A stretch of 56,632 nt of DNA from Chthoniobacterales bacterium (lineage in GTDB: Bacteria; Verrucomicrobiota; Verrucomicrobiia; Chthoniobacterales; UBA6821), in the NCBI GenBank assembly GCA_019747735.1, contig JAIEQL010000031.1, positions 1-56,632 on the forward strand. The letters are read 5' to 3'. This document shows positions 1 through 7,672 of the stretch, one piece after another (the stretch's first letter is position 1; each line of letters opens with the position of its first letter). The notes below the pieces were generated by a model. That model was not told the DNA's origin and did no database searches. It saw only the letters and a program-made list of their open reading frames with translations. Made by a program: the position numbers and the translations under genes.

Positions 1-48
1 TAAAAATCTCTGCGTTCTTTCATGTAATTTCTAAGTAATTTGACTATA
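1..48. repeat. Right end of a short inverted-repeat element
   Basis: Bases 1-48 are nearly identical to the right end of the 163-bp element at 8885-9047, including the 22-bp terminal repeat that ends in TTTGACTATA at position 48. The rest of the element lies outside the window. A further lone copy of the 22-bp terminal repeat is at 51006-51027. Confidence 0.8.
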
Positions 49-103
49 AAGCAGTTTTTGAACGATTTCAAACCGAGGAAAATATCCCAAAATGCCCTTA
101 ACT

Positions 104-130
104 TAGCACCATTCGGGACCGACCCCTTTT
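104..130 (-). repeat. Single REP-like sequence (GGGGTCGGTCCCG on minus strand)
   Basis: The minus strand reads AAAAGGGGTCGGTCCCG followed by a GGTGC tail. This matches, with one mismatch, the REP core GGGGTCAGTCCC found beside the RAYT gene at 24494-25441, and it shares the GGTGCC tail of the copy at 13962-13999. It lies 43 bp upstream of the DUF1802 gene. Confidence 0.65.
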
Positions 131-172
131 CCGACCTTTACCCTTCATTGCTCAATAGGTAAGATTTCTTCT

Positions 173-751
173 ATGAAAACTGAAACAAAGCTTTCTGGTA
201 TTGTTGCTTTTAAGGAGTGGGCGCTCATTTGTGAGGCTCTTGGAATGGGGCATCAGAGTCTTCTTCTTCGCAAGGGAGGCATTGCTGAGGGAAAAAACGG
301 ATTTGGTTTTGAGCACAAAGAGTTTTTTCTTTTTCCTACATGGTTTCATGGACAGGTTGATAAAACCAGATTGACTTACCCCTCAGCTGTTTCCAATGAG
401 GCGCCTGAAACCTTAAATTTGGAATATAAAATAGTGGTAGAATGGAGTGGTTTTGTCACCAATCGTCAGCAGCTTGCCCAATTAGAGGAACTTCACATCT
501 TGCATCATTCTGTCATTGAAGAACGCTTTCAGTACGATGCAGGCAATGGATTAGAAGGATTGCATGTGGCTTTTGTGCGAGTTTATCGCATGGATCCTTC
601 GCTGGAGCTTCCTATGCAGAAACGTTTTGGTGGGTGCCGTTCTTGGGTTGCTCTACCCGAGATGAATGTAGGAACACTCATTTCTGTTTTGAGTGATGAG
701 GAGCATACAGAGAGGCGGACTTTAGTTAATCGTGTTTTGGGGCTTTCTTAG
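173..751 (+). CDS. DUF1802 family protein
   Basis: The 192-aa product has the typical DUF1802 opening: a KEWA motif near residue 14, an AL..G segment and then LLLRKGGI near residue 31, followed by an acidic EG stretch and an F.LFPT segment near residue 60. DUF1802 is a conserved soluble family of unknown function, and nothing here adds a role. There is no signal peptide or membrane segment, so it is probably cytoplasmic. The gene runs towards the squalene/phytoene synthase family gene and their ends overlap by 4 bp (748-751). The ATG at 173 fits the family start. No Shine-Dalgarno sequence is visible upstream. Confidence 0.8.
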   Translation: MKTETKLSGIVAFKEWALICEALGMGHQSLLLRKGGIAEGKNGFGFEHKEFFLFPTWFHGQVDKTRLTYPSAVSNEAPETLNLEYKIVVEWSGFVTNRQQLAQLEELHILHHSVIEERFQYDAGNGLEGLHVAFVRVYRMDPSLELPMQKRFGGCRSWVALPEMNVGTLISVLSDEEHTERRTLVNRVLGLS

Positions 752-1602
752 CCCTCATAAAAAAATAACTGCAGCATTAATGATAATTTTTTTCCCATGC
801 CAACGTGGTAGCGACGATAAAAAAGATCATAGCGATCATCTCTCATCTTTTTTAAGAGCGCTCGATAGATGGTTTCCATAAGGCGGGCTGCTCTCATTGT
901 TCGGCGTTCTGCTGCCGACATTTTTTCCCAAGTGCGTTCTGTTTTTCCAAAAAAAGAAAGCGCACGTTGAGCTGCGTAATCAAAAAGATGAATGGCTTGA
1001 GGTGATAGAATGCCCTGCAAGAGTTCTTTCTCTGTGACACGAAAACGCTCGAAATCTTCCAGTGGGAGATAAATGCGGTTGCGGGTGGCATCTTCGGCTA
1101 CATCACGAAGAATGTTGGTCAGTTGAAGTGCTATTCCAAGGGTTTCGGCATATTCCTGTACAGCTGCCCCCTCTGCTTCAAAAAGGTGAGCGCTCAAAAG
1201 ACCTACTGTGGAAGCTACGCGCCAAGCATAAAGATATAGCTCTTCAAACGTGGCATAGCGATTGGTTGTAAGGTCCATCTGCATGCCGCCAATGAGTTCA
1301 TAAAGAAGTTCGTAAGAGAGGTTGCGACGGGAGAACATCGCAGCACATTGAGTTGAAAGAAGAGGGGAGGATAGTTTGGTAGCGCCTCGTTTTTTTTGCT
1401 CTTCCAACATCAGCAATAATTGATCGAGGAGTCTTTGTTTTTCTGGTTGGGAATAAGAAGCATCGTCGATGCAATGATCAAGGCGTTGGCAAAAATGATA
1501 AAAAAGCAAGGCATCGCCTCGTAACGCTGATGGCAAAAGGTAGAGTGCTATGCCTAAGTTAGAGCGTAGTGCCAAAAAATGTTGTGAGTGGCTGGAAGTC
1601 AT
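748..1602 (-). CDS. Squalene/phytoene synthase family protein (HpnC/HpnD-like)
   Basis: This 284-aa enzyme belongs to the trans-isoprenyl diphosphate synthase head-to-head class. The first Asp-rich motif is DHCIDDA near residue 42 and the second is NILRDVAED near residue 162. Both bind Mg-diphosphate in this family. The Y.WRVA.TVG segment near residue 127 and the N.IYLPLEDF segment are also typical. Members join two farnesyl or geranylgeranyl diphosphates to presqualene/squalene or phytoene. Its size and the RNRIYLP motif fit hopanoid-type HpnC/HpnD, but no hpn neighbours are present, so the exact product is open. It overlaps the convergent DUF1802 gene by 4 bp. Confidence 0.85.
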   Translation of the reverse strand: MTSSHSQHFLALRSNLGIALYLLPSALRGDALLFYHFCQRLDHCIDDASYSQPEKQRLLDQLLLMLEEQKKRGATKLSSPLLSTQCAAMFSRRNLSYELLYELIGGMQMDLTTNRYATFEELYLYAWRVASTVGLLSAHLFEAEGAAVQEYAETLGIALQLTNILRDVAEDATRNRIYLPLEDFERFRVTEKELLQGILSPQAIHLFDYAAQRALSFFGKTERTWEKMSAAERRTMRAARLMETIYRALLKKMRDDRYDLFYRRYHVGMGKKLSLMLQLFFYEG

Positions 1603-1641
1603 TTATTTTTAAAATGCGAAGCCTTGCAAACTTCAACTTTT

Positions 1642-1808
1642 AACCTAAAAACGTGAATGGAAACAGAAAATCTGACGCAATATACTCGACCTCAAAAAGT
1701 TTTTTTCAATCGGCTTACGTACCAAAAGGTACGCTTCACCGATTTGAAAATCTTTTTTAGATCAAGTCCTTACGCCGTATTTCCCATTTCCATTCACGTT
1801 TTTAGGTT
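1642..1808. repeat. Family A palindromic MITE-like element, copy 1
   Basis: This 167-bp element starts with AACCTAAAAACGTGAATGG and ends with the exact reverse complement, CCATTCACGTTTTTAGGTT. Inside is a nested palindrome, AATCGG..TACC-AAAA-GGTA..CCGATT, around 1711-1746, so the whole unit can fold back on itself. Related copies are at 31574-31771 and 56386-56548, with end fragments at 35518-35546 and 38105-38159. It contains no coding sequence. It is inserted in a cttcaactttt-type word array (1628-1641 and 1809-1824), between the synthase gene and pgsA. Confidence 0.85.
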
Positions 1809-1821
1809 TAACTTCAACTTC

Positions 1822-1842
1822 AGTGCAGGCATGCCCTGCACT
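1822..1842. promoter_or_regulatory. Hairpin just upstream of pgsA start
   Basis: AGTGCAGG (1822-1829) can pair with CCTGCACT (1835-1842) across a 5-nt loop, ending 8 nt before the pgsA ATG. The position would affect ribosome access if transcribed. It may equally be a stray member of the short 8-bp-stem hairpins seen at 2581-2600 and 32059-32078. No function is shown. Confidence 0.35.
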
Positions 1843-1850
1843 CTATCTCC

Positions 1851-2435
1851 ATGACCTTACCAAATCAAATTACCATTGGTCGTATTTTTCTTATTCCTGT
1901 TTTTGTTTTGCTAGCTGTTTATTATGGGGAGAGTGTTGCTGCACAAGAACCCAATGAAATACTGCGTTGGAGCGCCATAGCCGTTTTTCTGATTGCTGCT
2001 ATCAGTGATGGGGCTGATGGATGGTTGGCTCGCCATTATCACCTTCGCTCCCCTCTTGGCGCCATTCTTGATCCGATTGCTGATAAAGGGCTCATGATCA
2101 CAGCGCTCATTACGTTGAGTGTTTCAAAGTGGCATTTTTCTTTGCCACTCTGGTTTCCTATTTTGGTCGTTGCACGTGATTTGATTATCCTGCTGGGGTG
2201 TATTCTTATTCGATTTTTAAATGGTTCTCTCGAACCTCGTCCCAGCTTAATAGGGAAGGTAACGACTTTTTTTCAAATGCTCACTATTGCAATCATTCTT
2301 TTGCAATGGCCTTATTATAAAAGCATTGTTTGGTTAACTGGCGTTGTGACCTTGATAAGTGGCATTGGCTATGTACTGGAGGGTATTAACCTTTTGCGAC
2401 TGGAGGGGCATGATAGACCAGTGGGGAGGAGTTGA
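1851..2435 (+). CDS. pgsA: CDP-diacylglycerol--glycerol-3-phosphate 3-phosphatidyltransferase
   Basis: The 194-aa integral membrane enzyme makes phosphatidylglycerol phosphate, the first step of acidic phospholipid synthesis at the inner membrane. The complete CDP-alcohol phosphotransferase signature is present near residues 54-79: D-x2-D-G-x2-A-R-x8-G-x3-D-x3-D, read as DGADGWLAR then G-AIL-D-PIA-D. Four or five hydrophobic segments flank it. PGP synthase is the best call by length and by the N-terminal motif LPNQITIGRI, which is characteristic of PgsA. The stop codon (TGA at 2433-2435) lies inside a gttgaag-type word array. No Shine-Dalgarno sequence is visible. Confidence 0.92.
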   Translation: MTLPNQITIGRIFLIPVFVLLAVYYGESVAAQEPNEILRWSAIAVFLIAAISDGADGWLARHYHLRSPLGAILDPIADKGLMITALITLSVSKWHFSLPLWFPILVVARDLIILLGCILIRFLNGSLEPRPSLIGKVTTFFQMLTIAIILLQWPYYKSIVWLTGVVTLISGIGYVLEGINLLRLEGHDRPVGRS

Positions 2436-2453
2436 AGCTGAAGTTTCGAGTTT
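2431..2453. repeat. Short word array (gttgaag type), left partner of 2620-2648
   Basis: GTTGAAGCTGAAGTTTCGAG covers the pgsA stop codon. It is roughly the reverse complement of the array at 2620-2648 that abuts the der start codon, so the pgsA-der spacer is bounded by an inverted pair of 6-7 bp words. Confidence 0.5.
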
Positions 2454-2580
2454 GCCTATGGCCAAAAAATATTATTGAACCGTATTGTTACTCAATGATG
2501 TCAACTTTCAATTTTTACTGATAAACTATGCGGTCTAGAAAACTTCAACTCTCCATAGCAAAGCTTAGTTCTATAGCTGG

Positions 2581-2600
2581 ATCCCTGCCTCTGCAGGGAT
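2581..2600. repeat. Short 8-bp-stem hairpin with CTCT loop
   Basis: ATCCCTGC (2581-2588), loop CTCT, GCAGGGAT (2593-2600) is a perfect 8-bp stem. It is architecturally the same as ATTCCCGC-CTGC-GCGGGAAT at 32059-32078. A partial copy of the tuf downstream hairpin (2600-2625, ACTAACTTCGTAGCGGCACTT) follows directly. No T-run follows, so it is probably a repeat and not a terminator. Confidence 0.5.
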
Positions 2601-2619
2601 GCCACTAACTTCGTAGCGG

Positions 2620-2648
2620 CACTTCCACTTTTCACTTCAACTTTTAAA
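2620..2648. repeat. Short word array (acttcaa type) abutting der start
   Basis: Degenerate 6-7 bp words (cacttcc, acttttc, acttcaa, cttttaa) run directly up to the der ATG at 2649. They leave no room for a Shine-Dalgarno sequence. The inverse array is at 2431-2453. Confidence 0.55.
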
Positions 2649-4097
2649 ATGTTTCGCATCGCCATCATTGGCCGACCTAATGTCGGAAAATCCTCTCTCT
2701 TTAATCGCTTGCTTGGGCGGCGTACTGCCATTGTTCATGATCAGCCGGGAGTGACGCGGGATCGGCTTGCTGCGATTTGTGACAAAGGAGCCTATCCTTT
2801 TGAAATTATTGATACGGGAGGGATTGGGGATGCTCCTGATCCTGACTTTGCTGAAGCCACTCATACGGCGGCTCAGACAGCAATTGCCTCTGCTCATCTG
2901 TTGCTCTTTGTCGTCGATGGGCGAGCTGGAGTGACACCGCTTGATCGCGAGTTAGCCCAACAGTTGCGCCGTAGCCATCTCCCTTTAATTCTCGTGGTGA
3001 ACAAAATTGATGAAAAAATGCATGAACCGTTGGTCAATGATTTTTACGAGCTTGGGTTTGAACAAATACTCAGCTTTAGTGCTGCTCACGGAGTTGGGTT
3101 GCATCATCTGATGACAGTCATTGCTCAGCACCTGGGTGAGACGCAAGAAAAGAAATCCCAAGTTCAAGAAGCCTTTCCTAAGTTGGCCATTGTAGGTCGT
3201 CCCAACGTCGGAAAATCCTCTTTGTTAAATAAAATTCTTGGTGAAGAGCGTAGTATCGTCAGTCCTATTTCAGGAACAACACGTGATGCTCTTGATGTGC
3301 TTTGTGAATTAAAAGGAGTTCCTTATTTACTGGTCGACACAGCGGGCCTTAGGCATCGCTCGCGTCCTGATACTTCGGTAGAAATTTTTAGCGCCATGCG
3401 CACCCAAGAGGCATTGCGCCGGGCTGATGTGGGGGTTCTTGTGCTCGATGCCACTGTTGATGTGACCGCGCAAGATAAGCGTATTGCGGGAATGCTTCAG
3501 GAGTCTTTTAAACCCTGTTTGATCGTGTTGAATAAATGGGATCTCGTGCACAAGGCGGATGGAGGTCGTGCTTCCCAAGGTGATTATGCAGAGATGATTC
3601 GTCGCGAACTTTTCTTTCTCGATTATGCTCCTGTTATTTGTCTTTCTGCAAAAACAGGGCAGGAGATAGGACGCCTTTTAAGTTCTCTTGAGGAAGTTAG
3701 AAAAGCTGCAGAAGTCCGGATTCCTACGGGAGAGCTCAATCGGTTTTTTAAGGCCGTCTGGGAGCATCAACCTCCGCCATCACGAGGGGGGCGACGTTTT
3801 AAACTTCTTTATGCAACGCAAATTTCTCCAGAAGTGCGCCCTCCTTTTCATTCGCCAGAATTTTTACTTTTCGTCAATGACGAGAAGTTAATGAGTGACT
3901 CTTATCATAAATATCTGCTCCATGCGATCCGCTCCCAATGGCCTTTTGCAGGTCTTCCAATCCGCCTTCGTTTGAAAGGGAGGCTTTCGCGTGAAGAACA
4001 AGATCGAAAAGCAGAAGGAGGTGAGCATCATTCTCGCGTGAACAAAGAGCCTCACGTGCTCAAGAAGAATGAAAAGGGAAATCGCCTTGGAGGATAG
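2649..4097 (+). CDS. der: Ribosome biogenesis GTPase Der (EngA)
   Basis: This 482-aa protein contains two tandem GTPase domains and a C-terminal KH-like domain, an arrangement unique to Der. Domain 1 has GRPNVGKSSLFNRL near residue 8, DTGG near residue 56 and NKID near residue 118. Domain 2 has GRPNVGKSSLLNKIL near residue 181, DTAGLRHR near residue 230 and NKWD near residue 295, then SAKTG. Der acts in maturation of the 50S ribosomal subunit. The ATG at 2649 follows a word array with no Shine-Dalgarno sequence. The tail after about residue 455 is charged and rich in Lys, Glu and His, and looks unstructured. Confidence 0.96.
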   Translation: MFRIAIIGRPNVGKSSLFNRLLGRRTAIVHDQPGVTRDRLAAICDKGAYPFEIIDTGGIGDAPDPDFAEATHTAAQTAIASAHLLLFVVDGRAGVTPLDRELAQQLRRSHLPLILVVNKIDEKMHEPLVNDFYELGFEQILSFSAAHGVGLHHLMTVIAQHLGETQEKKSQVQEAFPKLAIVGRPNVGKSSLLNKILGEERSIVSPISGTTRDALDVLCELKGVPYLLVDTAGLRHRSRPDTSVEIFSAMRTQEALRRADVGVLVLDATVDVTAQDKRIAGMLQESFKPCLIVLNKWDLVHKADGGRASQGDYAEMIRRELFFLDYAPVICLSAKTGQEIGRLLSSLEEVRKAAEVRIPTGELNRFFKAVWEHQPPPSRGGRRFKLLYATQISPEVRPPFHSPEFLLFVNDEKLMSDSYHKYLLHAIRSQWPFAGLPIRLRLKGRLSREEQDRKAEGGEHHSRVNKEPHVLKKNEKGNRLGG

Positions 4098-4174
4098 TCA
4101 AAGCATCAACAGCCAGAAAAAGTTAACTCGAATATTGACAGCGTTTTTCTAACACGATAAATAACCAGATCCCT

Positions 4175-4354
4175 ATGCAATCGTTGCCTTATCCACCACT
4201 TCCCACCGAGCAAGAAAAAGCACTGGAAGAAGAAATTATTCGCAAAATGATTTTCTTCACTCCTCAATTATTGATTGGGGGTGGTATTTTTTTTGCGCTG
4301 CTCGTGGCTCTTTGTATTGCGTATAATTTTAATCCGATGCAGTGGCTGGAGTAA
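4175..4354 (+). CDS. Small single-pass membrane protein, 59 aa
   Basis: An ATG at 4175 opens a 59-codon frame ending in TAA at 4352-4354. The product begins MQSLPYPPLPTEQEKALEEE, a proline-rich and then acidic head, followed by one hydrophobic helix at about residues 26-49 (TPQLLIGGGIFFALLVALCI). It ends NPMQWLE. This layout, a soluble acidic N-terminus and one transmembrane helix, is that of a small inner-membrane protein. I do not recognise the family. It follows der by 77 bp and precedes the toxin-antitoxin pair. The even coding character and clean frame favour a real gene. Confidence 0.6.
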   Translation: MQSLPYPPLPTEQEKALEEEIIRKMIFFTPQLLIGGGIFFALLVALCIAYNFNPMQWLE

Positions 4355-4374
4355 TCGCTGTGCGATGATTGCAT

Positions 4375-4566
4375 ATGAGTGTTCTTGAAATTGAAAAAGA
4401 AGTTTCACAACTTTCGTTGAGGGAGAAAAAAAAACTTTCTTCTTGGCTCTTAGAATGTTTGGAGGAATTAGAAGATGAGGAAGCTGTTCGTGTGGCCCGT
4501 GCAGAAGGAGGAAAGCCGATTCCATGGGAACAGGTGAAAAAAGAAATGCACTTGGATGAGCTATAA
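4375..4566 (+). CDS. Antitoxin, addiction-module component family (RelB-like)
   Basis: The 63-aa product begins MSVLEIEKEVSQLSLREKKK and continues with an L.E.LEELEDEE segment. This fits the short putative addiction-module component family, in which a helical, acidic protein is encoded just upstream of a RelE/ParE toxin. It would bind and neutralise the toxin and probably autorepress the operon. The last 11 bp overlap the toxin start (4556), the usual sign of translational coupling. The ATG at 4375 is preferred over the upstream TTG at 4369. Confidence 0.75.
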   Translation: MSVLEIEKEVSQLSLREKKKLSSWLLECLEELEDEEAVRVARAEGGKPIPWEQVKKEMHLDEL

Positions 4567-4819
4567 AATTGAGCTTGCTCCTAAGGCTCATCGCCAGTTG
4601 CGCAAGCTTTCTCCAAGTGTTCAAAAGCAAATTCATCAGATTCTTGAACAGCTAGCTCAAGATCCACGGCCTCCTCATTGTAAGAAAATGCAGGCAGTAG
4701 GTACGTGGAGAGTGCGTACAGGAAAGTATCGTGTCATTTATGAGATCAACGATGGAATATTGTTAATTCTTGTGCTTGCGCTTGGGCATCGAAAAGAGGT
4801 GTACCGTAATTGGCAGTGA
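4556..4819 (+). CDS. RelE/ParE family toxin
   Basis: The 87-aa protein has the RelE/ParE fold signature. An N-terminal strand and helix (YKIELAPKAHRQLRKL) are followed by a helix with P..V...I...L..L, then KKM....WRVRTGKYRVIYEI near residues 43-60 and a final strand with GHRKEVYR. The basic patch R-x-R-x-G-x-Y-R-V-I-Y contains the residues that contact RNA in RelE-type mRNA interferases. Whether it cuts mRNA or poisons gyrase (ParE-like) cannot be told from sequence. It is coupled to the antitoxin gene by an 11-bp overlap. Confidence 0.85.
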   Translation: MSYKIELAPKAHRQLRKLSPSVQKQIHQILEQLAQDPRPPHCKKMQAVGTWRVRTGKYRVIYEINDGILLILVLALGHRKEVYRNWQ

Positions 4820-4838
4820 GGTTTTTCATGGCTTTTTA

Positions 4839-5116
4839 ATGAGAAAGATAACTTCCTCTCTGCTCCTCTTGCTAAGCATCTTTGCGCTGCATACCGAAGT
4901 TGCTCCTAACCGAGGAAAGGTTCTTTATGAAACCCGTTGTGCTCTCTGTCATGGTATTGATGGCCGTGGTTCGTGACTATATTAGCTAAGGCTAGCACAC
5001 CACCAGCTAATGAGCTTACTTCGCCAGCCTTTCGCGAGCGCTTAGAGAAATATCCGGGAGTCATTCTTGCCTCGGTAGTGCTCATGCCTAATGGGACCTT
5101 TATCCCAGAAAGCTAA
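4839..5116 (+). pseudogene. Broken c-type cytochrome gene
   Basis: An ATG at 4839 starts a signal-peptide-like sequence (MRKITSSLLLLLSIFALHTE) and then a haem c attachment motif CALCH in GKVLYETRCALCHGIDGRG. A TGA stops this frame at 4974-4976. Shifted by one base, the reading continues immediately as TILAKASTPPANELTSPAF and on to a VVLMPNGTFIPES end with a stop at 5114-5116. That second part fits the C-terminal half of a small class I cytochrome c, where the Met of LMPNG would be the distal haem ligand. A single small indel near 4974 therefore explains the break. A sequencing error is the alternative. Confidence 0.7.
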
Positions 5117-5173
5117 GAGACCTTAATAAATACCTCGTTGGCTTGATTGAGAAGACATCTCAGTAAAATTTTC

Positions 5174-5207
5174 TGCAACTTGCAACCTGAACCCCTGCAA
5201 CCTGTCT
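5174..5207. repeat. Short word array (gcaacct type)
   Basis: The words ctgcaact, tgcaacct, gaacccct, gcaacct follow one another between the cytochrome remnant and the end of pdxH. The word differs from those at other junctions, but the 7-8 bp period is the same. Confidence 0.45.
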
Positions 5208-5888
5208 TCACGGACTCAGTCTCTCGATTTTCCATTCGCCATTTTCTTGTTGTTGATAACGCAAGCGATCGTGGAGCCGATTGGGGCGGCCTTGCCAAAA
5301 CTCGATAGAATCAGGCTTGGCGATATATCCATTCCAAAACTCAGGAAGGGGAATAGGTTCATTGAGAAAACGTTTTGCTAGTTCTTGCAGACGATCTTCC
5401 AATGCTTGGCGATTGGCAAGAGGTCTGCTTTGGTCCGAAGCCCAAGCTCCTAACTGGCTTTCACGAGGGCGTGAAAAAAAATAATCTTCTGTTACAAAAC
5501 GAGGAAGCAAGGAAATAGAACCATGGATTTTTACTTGGCGCTCTAATGGTGCCCAATAAAAAAGGAGAGCTACATTGGGATTCTTGGCCATCTGCTGGCC
5601 TTTGGTGCTTTGAGAATTAGTAAAAAAACGAAAGCCTTCTTTGTCATAACCTCTCATTAATACAGTGCGTGAAGTCACCTTCAAATCACCGCCTGCTGTG
5701 GAGAGTGTCATCGCATTGGGCTCTATGATCAGTTCGCAATTCATGGCTTCTTGGAACCAATGATCAAACTGATCGATAGGATCAGCTTGGAGGCTCTTTT
5801 TATCAAGGGTTTCACGACAATAGTCGCGCCGTAGTGAGGCTACAGCGGAACGAGACTCGTCCTTTATGTTTACTCTATTTTGCATCAT
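5208..5888 (-). CDS. pdxH: Pyridoxamine 5'-phosphate oxidase
   Basis: The 226-aa FMN enzyme oxidises pyridoxamine or pyridoxine phosphate to pyridoxal 5'-phosphate. Family landmarks are present in order: DPI.QF..W near residue 36, the N.M.LST segment, SRTVLMRGYD.EGFRFFTN near residues 73-90 (FMN phosphate binding), S.KG.Q near residue 94, ERQVKIHGS near residue 117, SR..ESQLGAWAS near residue 140, and the C-terminal PDSIEFWQGRPNRLHDR with W.IERLSP at the very end. The length is normal. The gene stands alone, with its 3' end at a word array. Confidence 0.95.
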   Translation of the reverse strand: MMQNRVNIKDESRSAVASLRRDYCRETLDKKSLQADPIDQFDHWFQEAMNCELIIEPNAMTLSTAGGDLKVTSRTVLMRGYDKEGFRFFTNSQSTKGQQMAKNPNVALLFYWAPLERQVKIHGSISLLPRFVTEDYFFSRPRESQLGAWASDQSRPLANRQALEDRLQELAKRFLNEPIPLPEFWNGYIAKPDSIEFWQGRPNRLHDRLRYQQQENGEWKIERLSP

Positions 5889-6083
5889 TTTTTTATGTTA
5901 TCGAAAAATTGATTTTGACACCAGCTCAGTAGAGGTTTATTCGTAGCACCCATTTTCTTACGAAGGATGGACGCACCTTTCTCATTTACTTGCTTGGCTT
6001 GTATATTCGTGATAGCGTGGGAAGCCTGACTTCGTGTCTTGTTTTTTAATAGAAAACTTGATCAGTCCTTTTGAACTGAGCAG

Positions 6084-6159
<76 letters not shown>

Positions 6160-6168
6160 GGAGAAAAG

Positions 6169-6200
6169 CACTTCAACTTCAAACTAGCAACTTCAACTGC
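6169..6200. repeat. Short word array (acttcaa type) before tuf
   Basis: CACTTCAACTTCAAACTAGC and then aacttcaactgc lie between tRNA-Thr and tuf. This is the same word as at 7478-7510 and 43491-43519. Confidence 0.5.
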
Positions 6201-6241
6201 ATTGTTGATTGACTCAACAATGCCGAACCCAACTAACAATT

Positions 6242-7426
6242 ATGGCTAAGGATACATTTCAACGAAACAAGCCGCACGTTAACGTCGGCACCATTGGTCA
6301 CGTCGATCATGGCAAAACAACACTTACTGCTGCTATCACTACGGTGCTTGCAAAAACTGGTAAAGCTCAAGCCCGAGCTTACGATCAGATTGACGCTGCT
6401 CCTGAAGAAAAAGAGCGTGGTATTACTATTTCTACAGCACACGTCGAGTACGAGAGTGATGCACGTCACTATGCCCACGTTGACTGCCCAGGACATGCTG
6501 ACTATGTCAAGAACATGATCACCGGTGCAGCCCAGATGGATGGTGCTATCCTTGTCGTCAGTGCTGCTGATGGTCCTATGCCACAAACTCGTGAGCACAT
6601 TCTCTTGGCCCGTCAAGTTGGTGTTCCATCCATGGTCGTCTTCATGAACAAGGTCGACCTTGTTGATGATCCGGAACTTCTTGATCTCGTTGAGATGGAA
6701 ATTCGCGATCTTCTTACTTCCTACAATTTTCCAGGAGATGAAATTCCTATTGTTAGAGGAAGTGCTCGTAAAGCGCTTGACGGCGATGCAGAAAGTGAGA
6801 AGCAAATTCTTGCACTTATCGATGCAGTGGATAAATACATCCCACTTCCAGAGCGTCCAAAAGATCAACCATTTCTTCTTCCTGTAGAAGACGTCTTCAA
6901 TATTGAAGGTCGTGGAACTGTTGCTACAGGGCGTGTCGAGCGTGGTATTCTTAAAAAAGGAGAAGAAGTTGAAATCGTTGGGCTCAAATCAACGGTGAAA
7001 ACAACAGTTACGGACATTGAAATGTTCCGTAAACTTCTTGATACCGCAGAAGCTGGTGACAACGTTGGTCTCCTACTTCGTGGTGTGAAAAAAGAAGACA
7101 TCGAACGTGGTCAAGTTATCGCTAAAGTTGGCTCGATTAAGCCTCACAAAAAATTCAAGGCTGAAATCTACGTCTTAAGCAAAGATGAAGGTGGTCGTCA
7201 TACACCTTTCTTCTCAAACTACCGTCCTCAGTTTTACTTCCGTACGACAGACGTTACAGGAACAGTCAAGCTTCCTGAGGGGGTTGAAATGGTTATGCCA
7301 GGTGACAACGTCTCCATTGAAGTTGAGTTGATCACTCCAATCGCGATGGAAAAAGCAATTGGCTTCTCTATCCGTGAAGGTGGCCGTACTGTTGGTGCAG
7401 GAAAAGTTGCTGAAATCTTAGACTAA
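6242..7426 (+). CDS. tuf: Elongation factor Tu
   Basis: This is the 394-aa GTPase that delivers aminoacyl-tRNA to the ribosome. G1 is GHVDHGKT near residue 19, the switch I end is ERGITIST near residue 57, G3 is DCPGHADY near residue 82 and G4 is NKVD near residue 137. Domains 2 and 3 follow, with [13 protein letters not shown] and GGRHTPFF. The start is set at ATG 6242 ([16 protein letters not shown]), the conserved EF-Tu start. An upstream in-frame TTG would add 11 unsupported residues. The region before the ATG (caacccaactaacaatt) has no Shine-Dalgarno sequence, which is notable for one of the most translated genes in a cell. Confidence 0.98.
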   Translation: MAKDTFQRNKPHVNVGTIGHVDHGKTTLTAAITTVLAKTGKAQARAYDQIDAAPEEKERGITISTAHVEYESDARHYAHVDCPGHADYVKNMITGAAQMDGAILVVSAADGPMPQTREHILLARQVGVPSMVVFMNKVDLVDDPELLDLVEMEIRDLLTSYNFPGDEIPIVRGSARKALDGDAESEKQILALIDAVDKYIPLPERPKDQPFLLPVEDVFNIEGRGTVATGRVERGILKKGEEVEIVGLKSTVKTTVTDIEMFRKLLDTAEAGDNVGLLLRGVKKEDIERGQVIAKVGSIKPHKKFKAEIYVLSKDEGGRHTPFFSNYRPQFYFRTTDVTGTVKLPEGVEMVMPGDNVSIEVELITPIAMEKAIGFSIREGGRTVGAGKVAEILD

Positions 7427-7454
7427 CTTAATCGCTCGGCGCGATTAAAAATGA

Positions 7455-7490
7455 AAGTGCCGCTAACTTCGTAGCGGCACTTCAACTTTT
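7455..7490 (+). terminator. Hairpin downstream of tuf, possible terminator
   Basis: AAGTGCCGCT (7455-7464) pairs perfectly with AGCGGCACTT (7473-7482) around an 8-nt loop, followed by the weak T-rich CAACTTTT. The stem and loop recur in degraded form at about 2599-2625, so it is also a repeat. Confidence 0.45.
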
Positions 7491-7510
7491 AACCTTTAAC
7501 TTCAACTCGC
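7478..7510. repeat. Short word array (acttcaa type)
   Basis: Words cacttcaa, cttttaac, ctttaac, ttcaact lie between the tuf hairpin and tRNA-Trp. Confidence 0.5.
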
Positions 7511-7525
7511 TGCCAAGCAGCGCCT

Positions 7526-7598
7526 AGGCCAGTAGCTCAATTGGTAGAGTAGCGGTCTCCAAAACCGTTTGTTGGGGGTTCGAGTCCCTCCTGGCCTG
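7526..7598 (+). tRNA. tRNA-Trp (CCA anticodon)
   Basis: Acceptor AGGCCAG (7526-7532) pairs with CTGGCCT (7591-7597). The D-arm is GCTC..GAGT, the anticodon stem is GCGGT/ACCGT with loop CTCCAAA giving anticodon CCA, and the T-arm is GGGGG-TTCGAGT-CCCTC with G discriminator. CCA is not encoded. It stands between tuf and secE as in many bacteria. Confidence 0.95.
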
Positions 7599-7626
7599 GT
7601 TGGCCGTTGCTGTGAAAGGCCAGTTG

Positions 7627-7656
7627 TTGGTTCTCAGTTCTCGGTTTTCAGTATTC
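7627..7656. repeat. Short word array (ttctcag type)
   Basis: Four 7-bp words in a row (ttctcag, ttctcgg, ttttcag, tattcat) lie between tRNA-Trp and secE. The same word occurs at the 3' end of nusB (22586-22605). Confidence 0.55.
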
Positions 7657-7672
7657 ATTCGCCTTACAAAGT

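Noticed and set aside
5889..6083. Promoter TTGACA (5915-5920) with TATTCG 17 bp later, ahead of tRNA-Thr
   Set aside because: The -10 match is poor and the distance to the tRNA is about 140 bp. It is too weak to annotate.
6209..6241. TTG start of tuf 11 codons upstream
   Set aside because: EF-Tu proteins begin MAK, which corresponds exactly to ATG 6242.
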